From contig NZ_LFVY01000010.1 of assembly GCF_001050155.1 (NCBI RefSeq), positions 153,577-217,576 of the forward strand: a stretch of 64,000 nucleotides of DNA. The letters run 5' to 3'. The notes under the pieces are model-generated. The model had not been told where the DNA came from, made no database searches, and saw only the letters and a program-made list of their open reading frames with translations. Positions within the stretch are counted from its first letter, which is position 1. Each line of letters opens with the position of its first letter. Below, one piece after another: positions 42,063 through 51,945 of the stretch. The DNA comes from Nitratireductor soli. GTDB lineage: Bacteria; Pseudomonadota; Alphaproteobacteria; Rhizobiales; Rhizobiaceae. The translations under genes and the position numbers were made by a program.

Positions 42063-44035
42063 TCGGCGGCCTCCCGTATCATTTCCTTCGGCGCGTCATG
42101 CACTTTTGCATCGACGACCTTCACCGTGGCGCGGATGATGCCCTTGCGGCCGTCCTCATAGGTCACCTCGGTTTCGACGAATTTTTCCGTCGAACCGTCG
42201 TAGAGCGCCTCGATCAGCGGCCCGTAGCGCTCGGCGATGAAGCTGCGCCGCACCTTCTGGGTGCGCGTCAGCTCGCCATCGTCGGCGTCGAGTTCCTTGT
42301 GCAGGACGAGAAACCGCTTGATCTGCGAGGCGGCCATCAGCGGTTCGCGCGCCAGCCGCCGGTTGGCCTCGTCCACATGGGCGGCAATGGTCTCGTAGAC
42401 CTGGCTGTGGCCGGCCAGTTCCTGGTACGAGGCATAGGCGATGTTGTTGCGCTCGGCCCAATTGCCGACCGCGGTCAGGTCGATGTTGATGAAGGCGGCG
42501 CAGAAATCGCGCCCGTGGCCGAAAGCCACCACCTCCTTGATGTCGGGGAAGAATTTCAGCGTGTTCTCGATGTATTTCGGCGCGAACAGCGCGCCCGAGG
42601 CCAGCTTGCCGACGTCCTTCGCCCGGTCGATGATCTTCAGCTGACCATCGGCATCGAAAAAGCCGGCATCGCCCGTATGCACCCAGCCATCCGCGGTCTT
42701 GGTCTCCCGCGTCGCCTCCTCGTTCTTGTAGTAACCGACGAACACGCCGGGCGAGCGGTACATCACCTCGCCATTGTCGGCGATCTTGATCTCCACCTCG
42801 GGAGACGGCAGGCCGACCGTGTCGGGGCGGATTTTGCCGTCGGCCTGCGCCGTGATGTAGACGGTCGCCTCCGTCTGTCCGTAGAGCTGCTTCAGATTCA
42901 GGCCGAGCGAGCGATAGAAGCTGAACAGCTCCGGACCGATCGCCTCGCCGGCCGTGTAGCCGACGCGCATGCGCGACAGCCCGATGCGGTTCTTCAGCGG
43001 GCCGTAGACCAGGAAATCGCCGAGCTGATACTTCAGCCGGTCCCAGAAGGAAACGGTCTCGCCGTTCAGGATGCGCTCGCCAACCTTGCCCGCATGGGCA
43101 AGGAAGTAATCGAACATCGCCTTCTTCACCCGCCCGGCATCCTCCATCCGCACCATGATCGAGGTCAGGAGGGTTTCGAACACGCGCGGCGGAGCGAAGA
43201 AATAGGTCGGCGCGATCTCGCGCCGGTCCTCGTTGATCGTCTCCGGACTTTCCGGGCACGCGACGCAATAGCCGGCCGTATAGGATTGCGCATAGGAGAA
43301 CAGATGATCGCCGACCCAGGCGAGCGGCAGATATGCGATGGTCGTCTCGTTCTCACCGAGATTGTCGAAGCCATTGCCGTTGAGGGCCGACCGGACAAAA
43401 TTGTCGTTCGACAGCATGACGCCCTTCGGCCGCCCGGTCGTGCCGGACGTATAGAGAATGACCGACAGGTCGCTGCCCTTGCCCTGCGCCACCTCGTCGA
43501 GCCAGCCTTCGGTCGCGCCGGGTTCCTCGGCGAACCGGTTCAGCCCCGTCTCGCGCAGCGTCCCATAGTCGTGCAGATGCGTGTGATCGTAGTCCTTGAG
43601 GCCGCGCGGCTCGTCGTAGATCAGATCGGTCAGCGCCGGGACGCGATCGGCCACCGACAGCACCTTGTCGACCTGCTCCTGGTCCTCGACGACGGCGAAT
43701 TTCGCCTCGGCGTGGTCGAGGACATAGGCCATCTCGTCGGCCACCGAATCCGCATAGACGGGCACCGGCACCGCGCCGAGCGACTGGGCGGCGGCAAACG
43801 ACCAGTAGAGCCGCGGCCGGTTTGCGCCGATCACGGCGATCTTGTCGCCGCGCTTGACGCCGATCGTCTGCAGGCCAAGCGCCAGGGCGCGCACCTCGTT
43901 GAGCTGTTCCTCCCAGGTCCAGCTCTGCCAGATGCCGTAATCCTTGAACCGCATGGCCGGCCGGCCACGAAAGCGCTCGGCGTTCAGCAGCAGATATTTG
44001 GCAAACGTGTCCGTCGACGCGGTATTGTGCGCCAA
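42059..44035 (-). CDS. AMP-forming long-chain acyl-CoA synthetase-like ligase
   Basis: The TTG at 44035 has GGAGGA 8 nt upstream; the frame continues to 44143 but through a palindromic operator. The 658-residue enzyme has the P-loop LSVILYTSGTTGRPKGVMLS, YGQTEATVYIT, GWVHTGDAGFFD and DRAKDVGKLASGALFAPKYIE, the large FadD15-like subgroup. It would activate a carboxylic acid with CoA. Its place at the head of the liv genes suggests it traps the imported acid. Start codon confidence is moderate. Confidence 0.88.
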   Translation of the reverse strand: MAHNTASTDTFAKYLLLNAERFRGRPAMRFKDYGIWQSWTWEEQLNEVRALALGLQTIGVKRGDKIAVIGANRPRLYWSFAAAQSLGAVPVPVYADSVADEMAYVLDHAEAKFAVVEDQEQVDKVLSVADRVPALTDLIYDEPRGLKDYDHTHLHDYGTLRETGLNRFAEEPGATEGWLDEVAQGKGSDLSVILYTSGTTGRPKGVMLSNDNFVRSALNGNGFDNLGENETTIAYLPLAWVGDHLFSYAQSYTAGYCVACPESPETINEDRREIAPTYFFAPPRVFETLLTSIMVRMEDAGRVKKAMFDYFLAHAGKVGERILNGETVSFWDRLKYQLGDFLVYGPLKNRIGLSRMRVGYTAGEAIGPELFSFYRSLGLNLKQLYGQTEATVYITAQADGKIRPDTVGLPSPEVEIKIADNGEVMYRSPGVFVGYYKNEEATRETKTADGWVHTGDAGFFDADGQLKIIDRAKDVGKLASGALFAPKYIENTLKFFPDIKEVVAFGHGRDFCAAFINIDLTAVGNWAERNNIAYASYQELAGHSQVYETIAAHVDEANRRLAREPLMAASQIKRFLVLHKELDADDGELTRTQKVRRSFIAERYGPLIEALYDGSTEKFVETEVTYEDGRKGIIRATVKVVDAKVHDAPKEMIREAAE

Positions 44036-44337
44036 GCCGTTTCCTCCCTGATGCGGCGGTTGACTCGCCGTTGTTTCCAGCTCCTCCTCGAGCCGGAGAC
44101 TATTGATTGCACCGAGGTTTTCATGAAAACCCCGCGCAATCAACTCGCCTCTTGACAGACAGGCTCACAGTTTGTCTTTATTATACAGCAGCCTCGTGTT
44201 CGCACGCGCGCCGTCGTTGCTCTTTGTGGGCTGACCGGCAAATGACATTGCTGCCGGCAGGCAGGCCAGGCCTCATTCTCCACCACAGCTTTGCAGTTTC
44301 GGGTCTTCCCGTTCAGCCCTGGCGCGTTCTTCTCGTT
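44036..44337. promoter_or_regulatory. Promoter region of the acyl-CoA synthetase/liv cluster with nested palindromes
   Basis: This 302-nt gap separates the cluster from the Crp/Fnr gene. GGTTTTCATGAAAACC (44116-44131) is a perfect 16-bp palindrome, nested inside TTGATTG (44103-44109) and CAATCAA (44137-44143). It is the main operator candidate. No gene is seen in the rest of the gap. Confidence 0.6.
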
Positions 44338-45012
44338 CTACGAACCGTAGCGGCTCAGCGCCTCGGCATCGACGACCATGATGCGGCCGTGCTCGGCCTT
44401 GAGCAGGCCCTCGTCTTCAAGCTGGCGCAGGCTGCGATTGACCACCTGCCGCGACACGCCTGCCAGAAGCCCGAGTTCCTCCTGGCTGATCTGGATCTCG
44501 TTGCCGGCCGCAGGATAGAGCGCCCGATTGAAGAACCAGGACAGGTTGCGCGCCACGCGCGCCTTCGGGTCGAGGATCCGATCATACTCGATGGTGGCGA
44601 TGAACTGTCCCATCCGCTCGTTCAGCTGCCGCACCAGGAAGCGGTTGAACCCCTGGCTGTTCTCGAACAGCCACATGAATGTGCTGCGCGACAGCATGGC
44701 AAGCCGCGTGTCGCGGATGGCAACGACGTCATATTTGCGCTGCTCGTTCTTCAGCACCGATCCCTCGCCGAACCAGCCGCCATCCGTCACCCCGGCAAAG
44801 GTCATCGCCTTGCCCGCCGCCGAAATGGCGCTGATCTTGATCAGGCCCTCGATCACGCCTGTCCAGTGATCGAGCCGGTCACCGCGATGGCAGATATACC
44901 CGCCCTTCGAAAAGATACGCTCGCTCAGCCCCCGCCGCGCACGGTCGCGTTCATCGTCGGTCAACTCGGCCGCCCAGACGACGGAAGCAGCGATATCCTT
45001 CTTGGCGCTCAT
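44338..45012 (-). CDS. Crp/Fnr-family transcriptional regulator
   Basis: The 224-residue protein has an N-terminal cyclic-nucleotide-binding-like beta barrel (GGYICHRGDRLDHWTGVIEGLIKIS, FGEGSVLKNEQ), a long dimer helix and a C-terminal winged HTH (ISQEELGLLAGVSRQVVNRSLRQLEDEGLL). The Fnr cysteine set is absent and the cAMP pocket residues are not obvious, so the effector is unknown. It lies upstream of the acyl-CoA synthetase/liv genes on the same strand and probably controls them. Confidence 0.87.
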   Translation of the reverse strand: MSAKKDIAASVVWAAELTDDERDRARRGLSERIFSKGGYICHRGDRLDHWTGVIEGLIKISAISAAGKAMTFAGVTDGGWFGEGSVLKNEQRKYDVVAIRDTRLAMLSRSTFMWLFENSQGFNRFLVRQLNERMGQFIATIEYDRILDPKARVARNLSWFFNRALYPAAGNEIQISQEELGLLAGVSRQVVNRSLRQLEDEGLLKAEHGRIMVVDAEALSRYGS

Positions 45013-45083
45013 CGTTCTTCGATAGCCTGCCGGCGTAGCGGCGACAAGAAGCCAGTGGACCTCGATTGCCGCGTCGGTGACGT

Positions 45084-45851
45084 TCAGGCGGCCTGGTGGA
45101 GATACCTGGCCGTCGGAAGCACGGTAAGCGGAGCGAGTTCACCCGGCTTCGGCCGCGCAAACAGCATACGTTGTTCCATCGGCGTCGAGAAGTAGAACGG
45201 GAACCGGTCGATCGTCCGCTGCATGTTGAGGTCGTAACGCGTCTCGTAAAGATAGATCGGCATGGTGAACGGAGGATAGGGCCGTGGATGACCGATCTGT
45301 GTCGCCTGGAAATTGCGCGCGTAGAACGCGGTGTGCTCCTCGCGGATCATGAAGATGCAGGCGACGGTCTTGAAATAGATATTGGCGATGAAGGCAAGGC
45401 GCAGGGTTATGTGCGGCATGACCCTGTGCACGCCGTACAGGTCGGGATCGATCGACAACCGGCTCGGATCGATGAACGATTCGCCGCGATCGAGCCGTGG
45501 CTGGAGCACGTTGCCGAACACCGTCATGGCGGGCGCGAAGGGGGTTTGCTTCTTCAGGTGATGAAGGCGGATGGTGCTGACCAGCTCACCCTCCATGAAC
45601 ACGCCGAACTTGTGGCAATTCGGCGCCTCATCGAGATCATCGACCATTCTTTGATCGGCCGTTTCAGACAGCAGAAGACCATGCTTGCGAAACGACTTGT
45701 ACCTGAGGCGGTAGATCGCCTCGAGATCTTCTCCCGTATCGCAACGGCGGTATTCGATTTTCTCGAGAACCGACAAAACGTTGCGACTGAAGGCGGAAAC
45801 CCGACCTCGGCCTGTATCGTCCCCGTGAAAACGCCGATCTGATACTGACAC
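45084..45851 (-). CDS. FeeM-like N-acyl amino acid synthase
   Basis: The GTG at 45851 has AGGGGTGG ahead; an ATG at 45983 is possible but adds a poor N-terminus. The 255-residue protein resembles the GNAT-like autoinducer-synthase fold of FeeM: EAIYRLRYKSFRKHGLL, GVFMEGELVSTIRLHHLKKQ, FIDPSRLSIDP, AFIANIYFKTVACIFMIREEHTAFYARNFQATQIGHPRPYPPF. FeeM joins fatty acyl-ACP to an amino acid. The product, perhaps an acyl amino acid lipid or signal, is unknown. Confidence 0.75.
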   Translation of the reverse strand: MSVSDRRFHGDDTGRGRVSAFSRNVLSVLEKIEYRRCDTGEDLEAIYRLRYKSFRKHGLLLSETADQRMVDDLDEAPNCHKFGVFMEGELVSTIRLHHLKKQTPFAPAMTVFGNVLQPRLDRGESFIDPSRLSIDPDLYGVHRVMPHITLRLAFIANIYFKTVACIFMIREEHTAFYARNFQATQIGHPRPYPPFTMPIYLYETRYDLNMQRTIDRFPFYFSTPMEQRMLFARPKPGELAPLTVLPTARYLHQAA

Positions 45852-46001
45852 CGCACCACCCCTACTCGTGGGTATACGGTAAATCAGTTGGACCGCTACA
45901 AGAAGAAGAAAAAGAGAACGAGGTCGTTTACATTCTGTTAAGGTTAATGATTGGCTCCGCATGCGGGCAGCGCACGCGGCCACAACCGATGGATTGCAAG
46001 G

Positions 46002-48368
46002 TCAGACGGTCGAGCGGGAGCGGCTGAATGGATCTCGCCAGCGAGGGCCGCGCTGTTCGGCTTCACCCTCGGCCTCATGGTTGGCGGATGCCTGATCGTC
46101 GGCGAAAACCCACGTTTTCGACGACATGGTTTCGATGCCCGACGACGTCAGCGCCGATCCGAAGAGGAAACCCTGGACGAAATCCGGCTTGACCGACTGC
46201 GACAGGATCTTCAACTGATCGAAACGTTCCACGCCCTCGATGGTGACGGCCATTCCAAGATCGCGCGACAATGTCGCAACGCCCTTCAGCAACCGGTGCG
46301 AGCGTTCGTTCTCCGTCACATCGACGAGAAAGCTGCCGTCGATCTTGACCTTGTCGAGGGGCAGCGTGTGCAGATAGCTGAGGCTTGAATAACCGGTGCC
46401 GAAATCGTCGAGCGCGATGCGTATCCCCAACGCCTTCAACCCCTCGATATAGGTGACCGTGGCCGCGCTGTTGTTGAGCAGCGCCGTCTCGGTGACTTCG
46501 ATCTCGAGCCGCTCGGGCGCCAGTCCCGAGACCGCCAACGCGTCGCGCACCTTCGACACGACCTCGTCGGAATGGAAATCCTTGGCCGACAGATTGACGG
46601 AGATGCCAATATGCGAGGGCCACTTGGCGCATTCACGGCAGGCCGATCTCAGGACGATGGTGCTGATCTGCGAGATCAGGCCCATTTCCTCGGCAAGCGG
46701 AATGAAGATCGCCGGCGACACGAGGCCGAGATCCGGATGATCCCAACGGCACAGCGCCTCGCAACTGGCGATCCGCATGGTCCGCATATCGACGATCGGC
46801 TGGTAGACGACGCGCAGATTGCCCGCCTCGACCGCGCTTCGCAGATCGGCCTTCATGATCTGACGATTGCGGAAGGCGACATCCATTTCGGTTTCGAAGA
46901 GGCTCCAGACGTTCTTGCCGAGTTCCTTGGCCTTGTAGAGCGCCAGATCGGCCTTGACGATCATCGCGTCCACGTCGCTGCCGCTCACCGGAACCACGAC
47001 CGCGCCGCCGCTGGCCTGGATTCGTACGGCATGGCCGGCGATGTCGACCTCCCCCTGCAGGCCGGCAAAGATGCGGTCGAACACCTCCGAGAACGCCCGT
47101 TCGTCTTCAACGTTGTTGAAGAAGATCATGAACTCGTCGCCGCCGAACCGGCTGATGCGGATGTCGAGGCTGGCGAAAGCCGACAGGCGTTCGGCAACCG
47201 CGTAGATGAGGCCATCGCCGACCGGATGGCCGAGCGTGTCGTTGACGCTCTTGAAGTCGTCCAGATCGAGCACCGCCAGCGCACAAAGCCGGGTCTGGTC
47301 GCCGCCCGCCATCGCCTCGCTGACTTTCTCATGAAAATAGGCGCGATTGGGCAGGCTGGTCAGGCTGTCGTATCGCGCCATGAAACGAATCTTGTCTTCC
47401 GCCTCGACCCGGCTGGTCACGTCCTCGAAGGTGAGAACACCGAGTTCCTCACGCCCCTCCCGCGCCGAAAATTCGAAATGGCGTCCATTGGTCATCCGCA
47501 GCATGACCTTGCGGTCACGCCCTTCGCGCAACGCCCGCGACAGATGATCTTCCGCATACGCAAAATCGCGCTGCGTCAGGAGGCCGCTTGCAACACCGCG
47601 CATCAGAAGCGCCTTGAGCGTGCGTCCGAAAAGCTGCTCGGGTGACCTGAAACCCAGCATTTCCGCGGCTTGCGCATTGCTGACGACCACCCGTTCCTGC
47701 GGATTGAACATCACCAGCCCATGCGGCATGGTGTTGAGCGCGCGGTCGAACCGCTGCGCAAGATTGCGGGAACGCCGGCCCTGGATGATCGCATCGAACA
47801 GCACGGTGCGCACGCTGTCGGACATCTTCTTCAGGACGAAGATGAAGGGGATGAGATAGAGGCCGAGAATGACATACTCGGTCTCGAATTTGAGGATCAT
47901 GCCGATCGCCATCGGCAAGACGACGACCAGCGCCTGCAGCAGCACCATCGTCCTGGAACCGTAGTTCCGGCCGACGATGGTGATCGTCGATCCGATCACC
48001 ACCGCAATCGATGCGATTTCCGCAAAAACGTCGGGCTTCACATAGATCGCGACGAAACAGAACATCCCCATGATCAACGCCTGGAGAAACCCCCAGATGA
48101 GGTAGTTCAGTTCCCATTTCTCCGCGTCCTTGTAGGACTCGATATTGGCGGCGCGTCCCTTGACGATGCCCAGATAGCGAAGAACGCCGGCAATCAGCAG
48201 CGCAAGCGCGAAGCCGAGATAGACCGGTTCGTTGGAGGATGTGTAGGCAAGATAAGCGATCAGGCAGTGGCTTGCGCCACCGACGAGCAGAATCGTCGGC
48301 TCGTTGAACAACGACCGAACGAAGCCCACATACACGTCTTCCGGAATGCTGTTCTTGCTGTTTTTCAC
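46002..48368 (-). CDS. Membrane PAS-GGDEF-EAL cyclic-di-GMP enzyme
   Basis: The 788-residue protein has about six N-terminal membrane spans (residues 20-180), a PAS domain (about 205-320), a diguanylate cyclase domain with intact GGDEF (409-413) and an EAL phosphodiesterase domain with intact EAL (537-539), DDFGTGYSS and VKIDGSFL. No RxxD inhibitory site precedes GGDEF. Both activities could be live. The signal sensed by the membrane part is unknown. It stands alone, head to tail with the FeeM-like gene. Confidence 0.92.
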   Translation of the reverse strand: MKNSKNSIPEDVYVGFVRSLFNEPTILLVGGASHCLIAYLAYTSSNEPVYLGFALALLIAGVLRYLGIVKGRAANIESYKDAEKWELNYLIWGFLQALIMGMFCFVAIYVKPDVFAEIASIAVVIGSTITIVGRNYGSRTMVLLQALVVVLPMAIGMILKFETEYVILGLYLIPFIFVLKKMSDSVRTVLFDAIIQGRRSRNLAQRFDRALNTMPHGLVMFNPQERVVVSNAQAAEMLGFRSPEQLFGRTLKALLMRGVASGLLTQRDFAYAEDHLSRALREGRDRKVMLRMTNGRHFEFSAREGREELGVLTFEDVTSRVEAEDKIRFMARYDSLTSLPNRAYFHEKVSEAMAGGDQTRLCALAVLDLDDFKSVNDTLGHPVGDGLIYAVAERLSAFASLDIRISRFGGDEFMIFFNNVEDERAFSEVFDRIFAGLQGEVDIAGHAVRIQASGGAVVVPVSGSDVDAMIVKADLALYKAKELGKNVWSLFETEMDVAFRNRQIMKADLRSAVEAGNLRVVYQPIVDMRTMRIASCEALCRWDHPDLGLVSPAIFIPLAEEMGLISQISTIVLRSACRECAKWPSHIGISVNLSAKDFHSDEVVSKVRDALAVSGLAPERLEIEVTETALLNNSAATVTYIEGLKALGIRIALDDFGTGYSSLSYLHTLPLDKVKIDGSFLVDVTENERSHRLLKGVATLSRDLGMAVTIEGVERFDQLKILSQSVKPDFVQGFLFGSALTSSGIETMSSKTWVFADDQASANHEAEGEAEQRGPRWRDPFSRSRSTV

Positions 48369-48465
48369 CGCATGAGCCCGATTGACAGGCCCAGAAATGG
48401 CACAACAGCATTAAGAAAGCTTTATGCCGAAACGTTTGCGCTAACCCGGCTAAGAATAAGCCGGT

Positions 48466-51400
48466 TCACTCCGCTGCCTTCAGTACGGCTCCCTGATCGT
48501 CGCCACCCTCGAGCCGGGCAACAAGCCGCGCGCGCTCCTGTTCCGCCTTTCGCGCATTGGCTTCCTTGATATGGCCGAAGCCGCGAATGAGCGCCGGCAC
48601 GCTGGCCAGCGCCGCGGCCGCCTCCAGCCGCCGTGGCGACACAAGCCCTTCGATGCGGTCGAGATCGCTCTCATAATCGGCGAGAAGCCGGCGCTCCATG
48701 CGCCGTTCGCTGGTGCGGCCGAAAATGTCGAGCGCCGTGCCGCGCAGACCCTTCAAGCGCGCCAGAAGGCGGAAAGCCGTCATCATCCAGGGACCGAAGT
48801 TCGATTTCCGCGCCACGCCGTTGGCGTCGCGCCGCCCGAGAACCGGCGGGGCCAGATGGAACTCGAGCCGGTCGTAGCTTTCGAACTCGGCGGCAAGCTG
48901 CTTCTTGAAGGCGCCGTCCGTGTAGAGCCGCGCCACCTCGTACTCGTCCTTGATGGCCATCAGCTTGAACAGATTGCGGGCGGCGGCCTCCGTCACGACG
49001 GTCGAGCCCGGCACGGCCCTTTCTTCGGCGGCGCGCAGCCGCGCGATGCGGGCGCGGTAGCGTTCCGCATAGGCCTCGTTCTGGTAGCCGGCGAGGAAGG
49101 CGGAGCGCCGCTCGATCACCTCGTCGAGCGACTGCGACAAGGCCGGCCGCGCATCGCCATTGGCCGACCTGACCACCAGCGCCTGCACGAATTCGGGATC
49201 ATGACCGGCGCGCCGGCCCCAGCGGAACGCGGTGACGTTCATCGACACGGCCTGGCCGTTGAGCGTGATCGCCTTTTCGATCGCTTCGGCGGAAACGGGA
49301 AGCCCGCCGCGCTGGTAGGCCATGCCGAGCATGAACATGTTGGCGCCGACTGAATTGCCGAACAGCACGCTGGCCGCCCGGGTCGCGTCGAAGAAATGCG
49401 CATTCTGCTCGCCTGCGGCGGCGCGCACTGCCTTCTTGAGGCGTTCGACGGGCAGGGAGAAATCCGCCGAGCGGGTAAAGTCGCCCGGCATCACTTCGGC
49501 CGTGTTGGCCATGAACAGCGTGTGCCCCTCACGTGCCGAGGCCAGCACTTTCTTGGTGCCCGACACGACGAGGTCGCAGCCGAGGATCAGGTCCGCCTCG
49601 CCCGCCGAAACGCGGATGGCGTGGATGTCCTCCGGCGTCCGGGCGATGCGCAGATGGGTGAAGACCGCGCCGCCCTTCTGTGCCAGGCCCGCCATGTCGA
49701 TAATGCCGGCGCCCTTGCCTTCCAGATGGGCCGCCATGCCGACGATCGCCCCGACGGTAACGACGCCCGTGCCGCCGATCCCGTCGACCACGGCCGACCA
49801 GCCATGCGTCAGGGGGAACAGCTTCGGCTCCGGTACGCCGTCCAGCGGATTGTCGGCGCCCGTGGCACCCTGCGCCTTCTTCAACTTGGCCCCATGCACC
49901 GTCACGAACGATGGGCAGAAACCGTTGACGCAGGAGAAATCCTTGTTGCAGCTCGACTGGTCGATGCGCCGCTTGCGGCCGAACTCGGTTTCCTGCGGCT
50001 GCACGGAAACGCAGTTCGACTTGACGCCGCAATCGCCACAGCCTTCGCACACCAGCTCGTTGATGAAGACCCGCTTGTCCGGATCGGGGAATGTGCCGCG
50101 CTTGCGCCGGCGGCGCTTCTCGGCCGCGCAGGTCTGGTCGTAGATCAGAACCGTGACGCCCTTCAATTCGCGCAAGTCCCGCTGCACGCGGTCCAGCTCG
50201 TCGCGGTGGTCGATCGTCGTGCCGGTGGGGAAATTGACCACGCCGGCATATTTCTCCGGTTCGTCGCTGACGACGGCGATGCGCGAGACGCCTTCGGCGC
50301 GCACCTGGTCGGCGATCATGCCGACCGTCAGCCCGCCTTCATGCGGCTGGCCGCCGGTCATCGCCACCGCATCGTTGAACAGGATCTTGTAGGTGATATT
50401 TGCGCCCGAAGCGATGGCGAAGCGGATCGCCATGGTTCCCGAATGATTGTAGGTGCCGTCGCCCAGGTTCTGGAAGAAGTGCTCACGCTTGGAGAACGGA
50501 GCCTGGCCGACGAACTGCGCCCCCTCGCCGCCCATGGCGGTGAAGCCGACATTCGAACGGTCCATCCAGGTCGCCATGAAGTGGCAGCCAATGCCACCGC
50601 CGGCGATCGAGCCTTCGGGAACGTTGGTCGATGTGTTGTGCGGGCAGCCGGAACAGAAGAAAGGCGTGCGCGAGGCGACATCCACCGTGTCGGCAAGCAT
50701 CGCCTGGAACTGGCGCAGCCGCTTCACATGCGCGGCGATCTCCTCCGACGGGCCGATCACCCGCAGAATGCGCTCGCCGATGGCGATGGCGATCTCATTG
50801 GGATCGAGCGCCGCCGTCGGCGCGAACAGACGCCCGCCCTTCTCATCGACCTTGCCGATGATTTCCGGCTGGTTGGCCGTGCCGTAGAGATTTTCGCGCA
50901 ACTGCACTTCGATCAGCGAGCGCTTTTCCTCGACGACGATGACCATGTCGAGGCCGCGGGCGAAATCGCGCATGTGCTCGACGTCGAACGGCCACGGACA
51001 GGCCACCTTGAACAGTCGGATGCCGAGCGCCTTGGCGCGCGCCTCGTCAATGCCCAGATCGTCAAGCGCCTGGCGTGTGTCGAGATAGCTCTTGCCAAGC
51101 GTGACAATGCCGATCTTCGCCTTCGATCCGCCCGTATAGATGACGCGGTTGAGCTTGTTCTCGTGGACGAAAGCGGCGGCGGCGGCGCGCTTGAAATCAT
51201 ACAGCCGCGTTTCCTGGCCAAGCATGTTGATTTCGTTGCGGATGTTGAGCCCGCCGGGCGGCATGTCGAAATCCGGCTTGATGATGTTCAGGCGGTCGAG
51301 CGACACATCCACGGCCGCCGTCGATTCGATGTTGTCCTTGACGCATTTGATGGCCGTCCAGGTGCCGGCGAAGCGCGATAAGGCGTAACCATAGAGGCCG

Positions 51401-51945
51401 TAATCGACCAGTTCCTGAACGCCCGCCGGATTGAGGATCGGGATCATCGCATCGACGAAGGCGAACTCGCTGGCATTGGCGACAGTGGAGGATTCGGCCG
51501 TGTGGTCGTCGCCCATCAGCGCCAGCACGCCGCCATTCTTCGCCGAGCCCGCCTGGTTGGCATGCCTGAACACATCCCCGCAGCGGTCGACGCCAGGCCC
51601 CTTGCCGTACCAGACGGAGAACACGCCGTCATACTTGCCCTCGCCGAGAATGTTGGTCTGCTGGGAACCCCAGCAGGCGGTGGCGGCAAGTTCCTCGTTG
51701 AGGCCCGGCTGGAAGATGACGTTCGACGCCTCGAGCGACTTCTTCGCCTTCCACAGCTGCTGGTCGAAGCCGCCGAGCGGCGAGCCGCGATAGCCGGAAA
51801 CGAAGCCCGCCGTGTTGAGCCCTTCACGCCGGTCACGCTCGCGCTGCATCAAAAGCATACGCACAACAGCCTGCGCGCCGGAAACGAAGATGCGTTCCTT
51901 GCTCAGGTCGTATTTGTCGTCCAGCGCGACGTCGTGAAGCGTCAT
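48466..51945 (-). CDS. Indolepyruvate ferredoxin oxidoreductase, fused alpha-beta type
   Basis: The 1159-residue protein is the single-chain form of 2-oxoacid:ferredoxin oxidoreductase. N-terminal pyrimidine-binding and core domains (SGAQAVVRMLLMQRERD, SGYRGSPLGGFDQ), a central TPP-binding region (CSGCPHNTSTNVPEGS, GGGIGCHFMATWMDRS), cysteine-rich ferredoxin-like segment (NELVCEGCGDCGVKSNC, SSCNKDFSC) and a C-terminal gamma-type domain (GIGGTGVVTVGAIVGMAAHLEGKG) are in order. It would decarboxylate aryl or branched 2-oxoacids to acyl-CoA. The adjacent TakP-like TRAP systems may supply 2-oxoacids. Confidence 0.9.
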   Translation of the reverse strand: MTLHDVALDDKYDLSKERIFVSGAQAVVRMLLMQRERDRREGLNTAGFVSGYRGSPLGGFDQQLWKAKKSLEASNVIFQPGLNEELAATACWGSQQTNILGEGKYDGVFSVWYGKGPGVDRCGDVFRHANQAGSAKNGGVLALMGDDHTAESSTVANASEFAFVDAMIPILNPAGVQELVDYGLYGYALSRFAGTWTAIKCVKDNIESTAAVDVSLDRLNIIKPDFDMPPGGLNIRNEINMLGQETRLYDFKRAAAAAFVHENKLNRVIYTGGSKAKIGIVTLGKSYLDTRQALDDLGIDEARAKALGIRLFKVACPWPFDVEHMRDFARGLDMVIVVEEKRSLIEVQLRENLYGTANQPEIIGKVDEKGGRLFAPTAALDPNEIAIAIGERILRVIGPSEEIAAHVKRLRQFQAMLADTVDVASRTPFFCSGCPHNTSTNVPEGSIAGGGIGCHFMATWMDRSNVGFTAMGGEGAQFVGQAPFSKREHFFQNLGDGTYNHSGTMAIRFAIASGANITYKILFNDAVAMTGGQPHEGGLTVGMIADQVRAEGVSRIAVVSDEPEKYAGVVNFPTGTTIDHRDELDRVQRDLRELKGVTVLIYDQTCAAEKRRRRKRGTFPDPDKRVFINELVCEGCGDCGVKSNCVSVQPQETEFGRKRRIDQSSCNKDFSCVNGFCPSFVTVHGAKLKKAQGATGADNPLDGVPEPKLFPLTHGWSAVVDGIGGTGVVTVGAIVGMAAHLEGKGAGIIDMAGLAQKGGAVFTHLRIARTPEDIHAIRVSAGEADLILGCDLVVSGTKKVLASAREGHTLFMANTAEVMPGDFTRSADFSLPVERLKKAVRAAAGEQNAHFFDATRAASVLFGNSVGANMFMLGMAYQRGGLPVSAEAIEKAITLNGQAVSMNVTAFRWGRRAGHDPEFVQALVVRSANGDARPALSQSLDEVIERRSAFLAGYQNEAYAERYRARIARLRAAEERAVPGSTVVTEAAARNLFKLMAIKDEYEVARLYTDGAFKKQLAAEFESYDRLEFHLAPPVLGRRDANGVARKSNFGPWMMTAFRLLARLKGLRGTALDIFGRTSERRMERRLLADYESDLDRIEGLVSPRRLEAAAALASVPALIRGFGHIKEANARKAEQERARLVARLEGGDDQGAVLKAAE

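Noticed and set aside
41972..44155. 727-codon plus-strand frame opposite the acyl-CoA synthetase
   Set aside because: No recognisable domain, and the composition is that of a mirrored GC-rich gene; the ligase motifs on minus are unambiguous.
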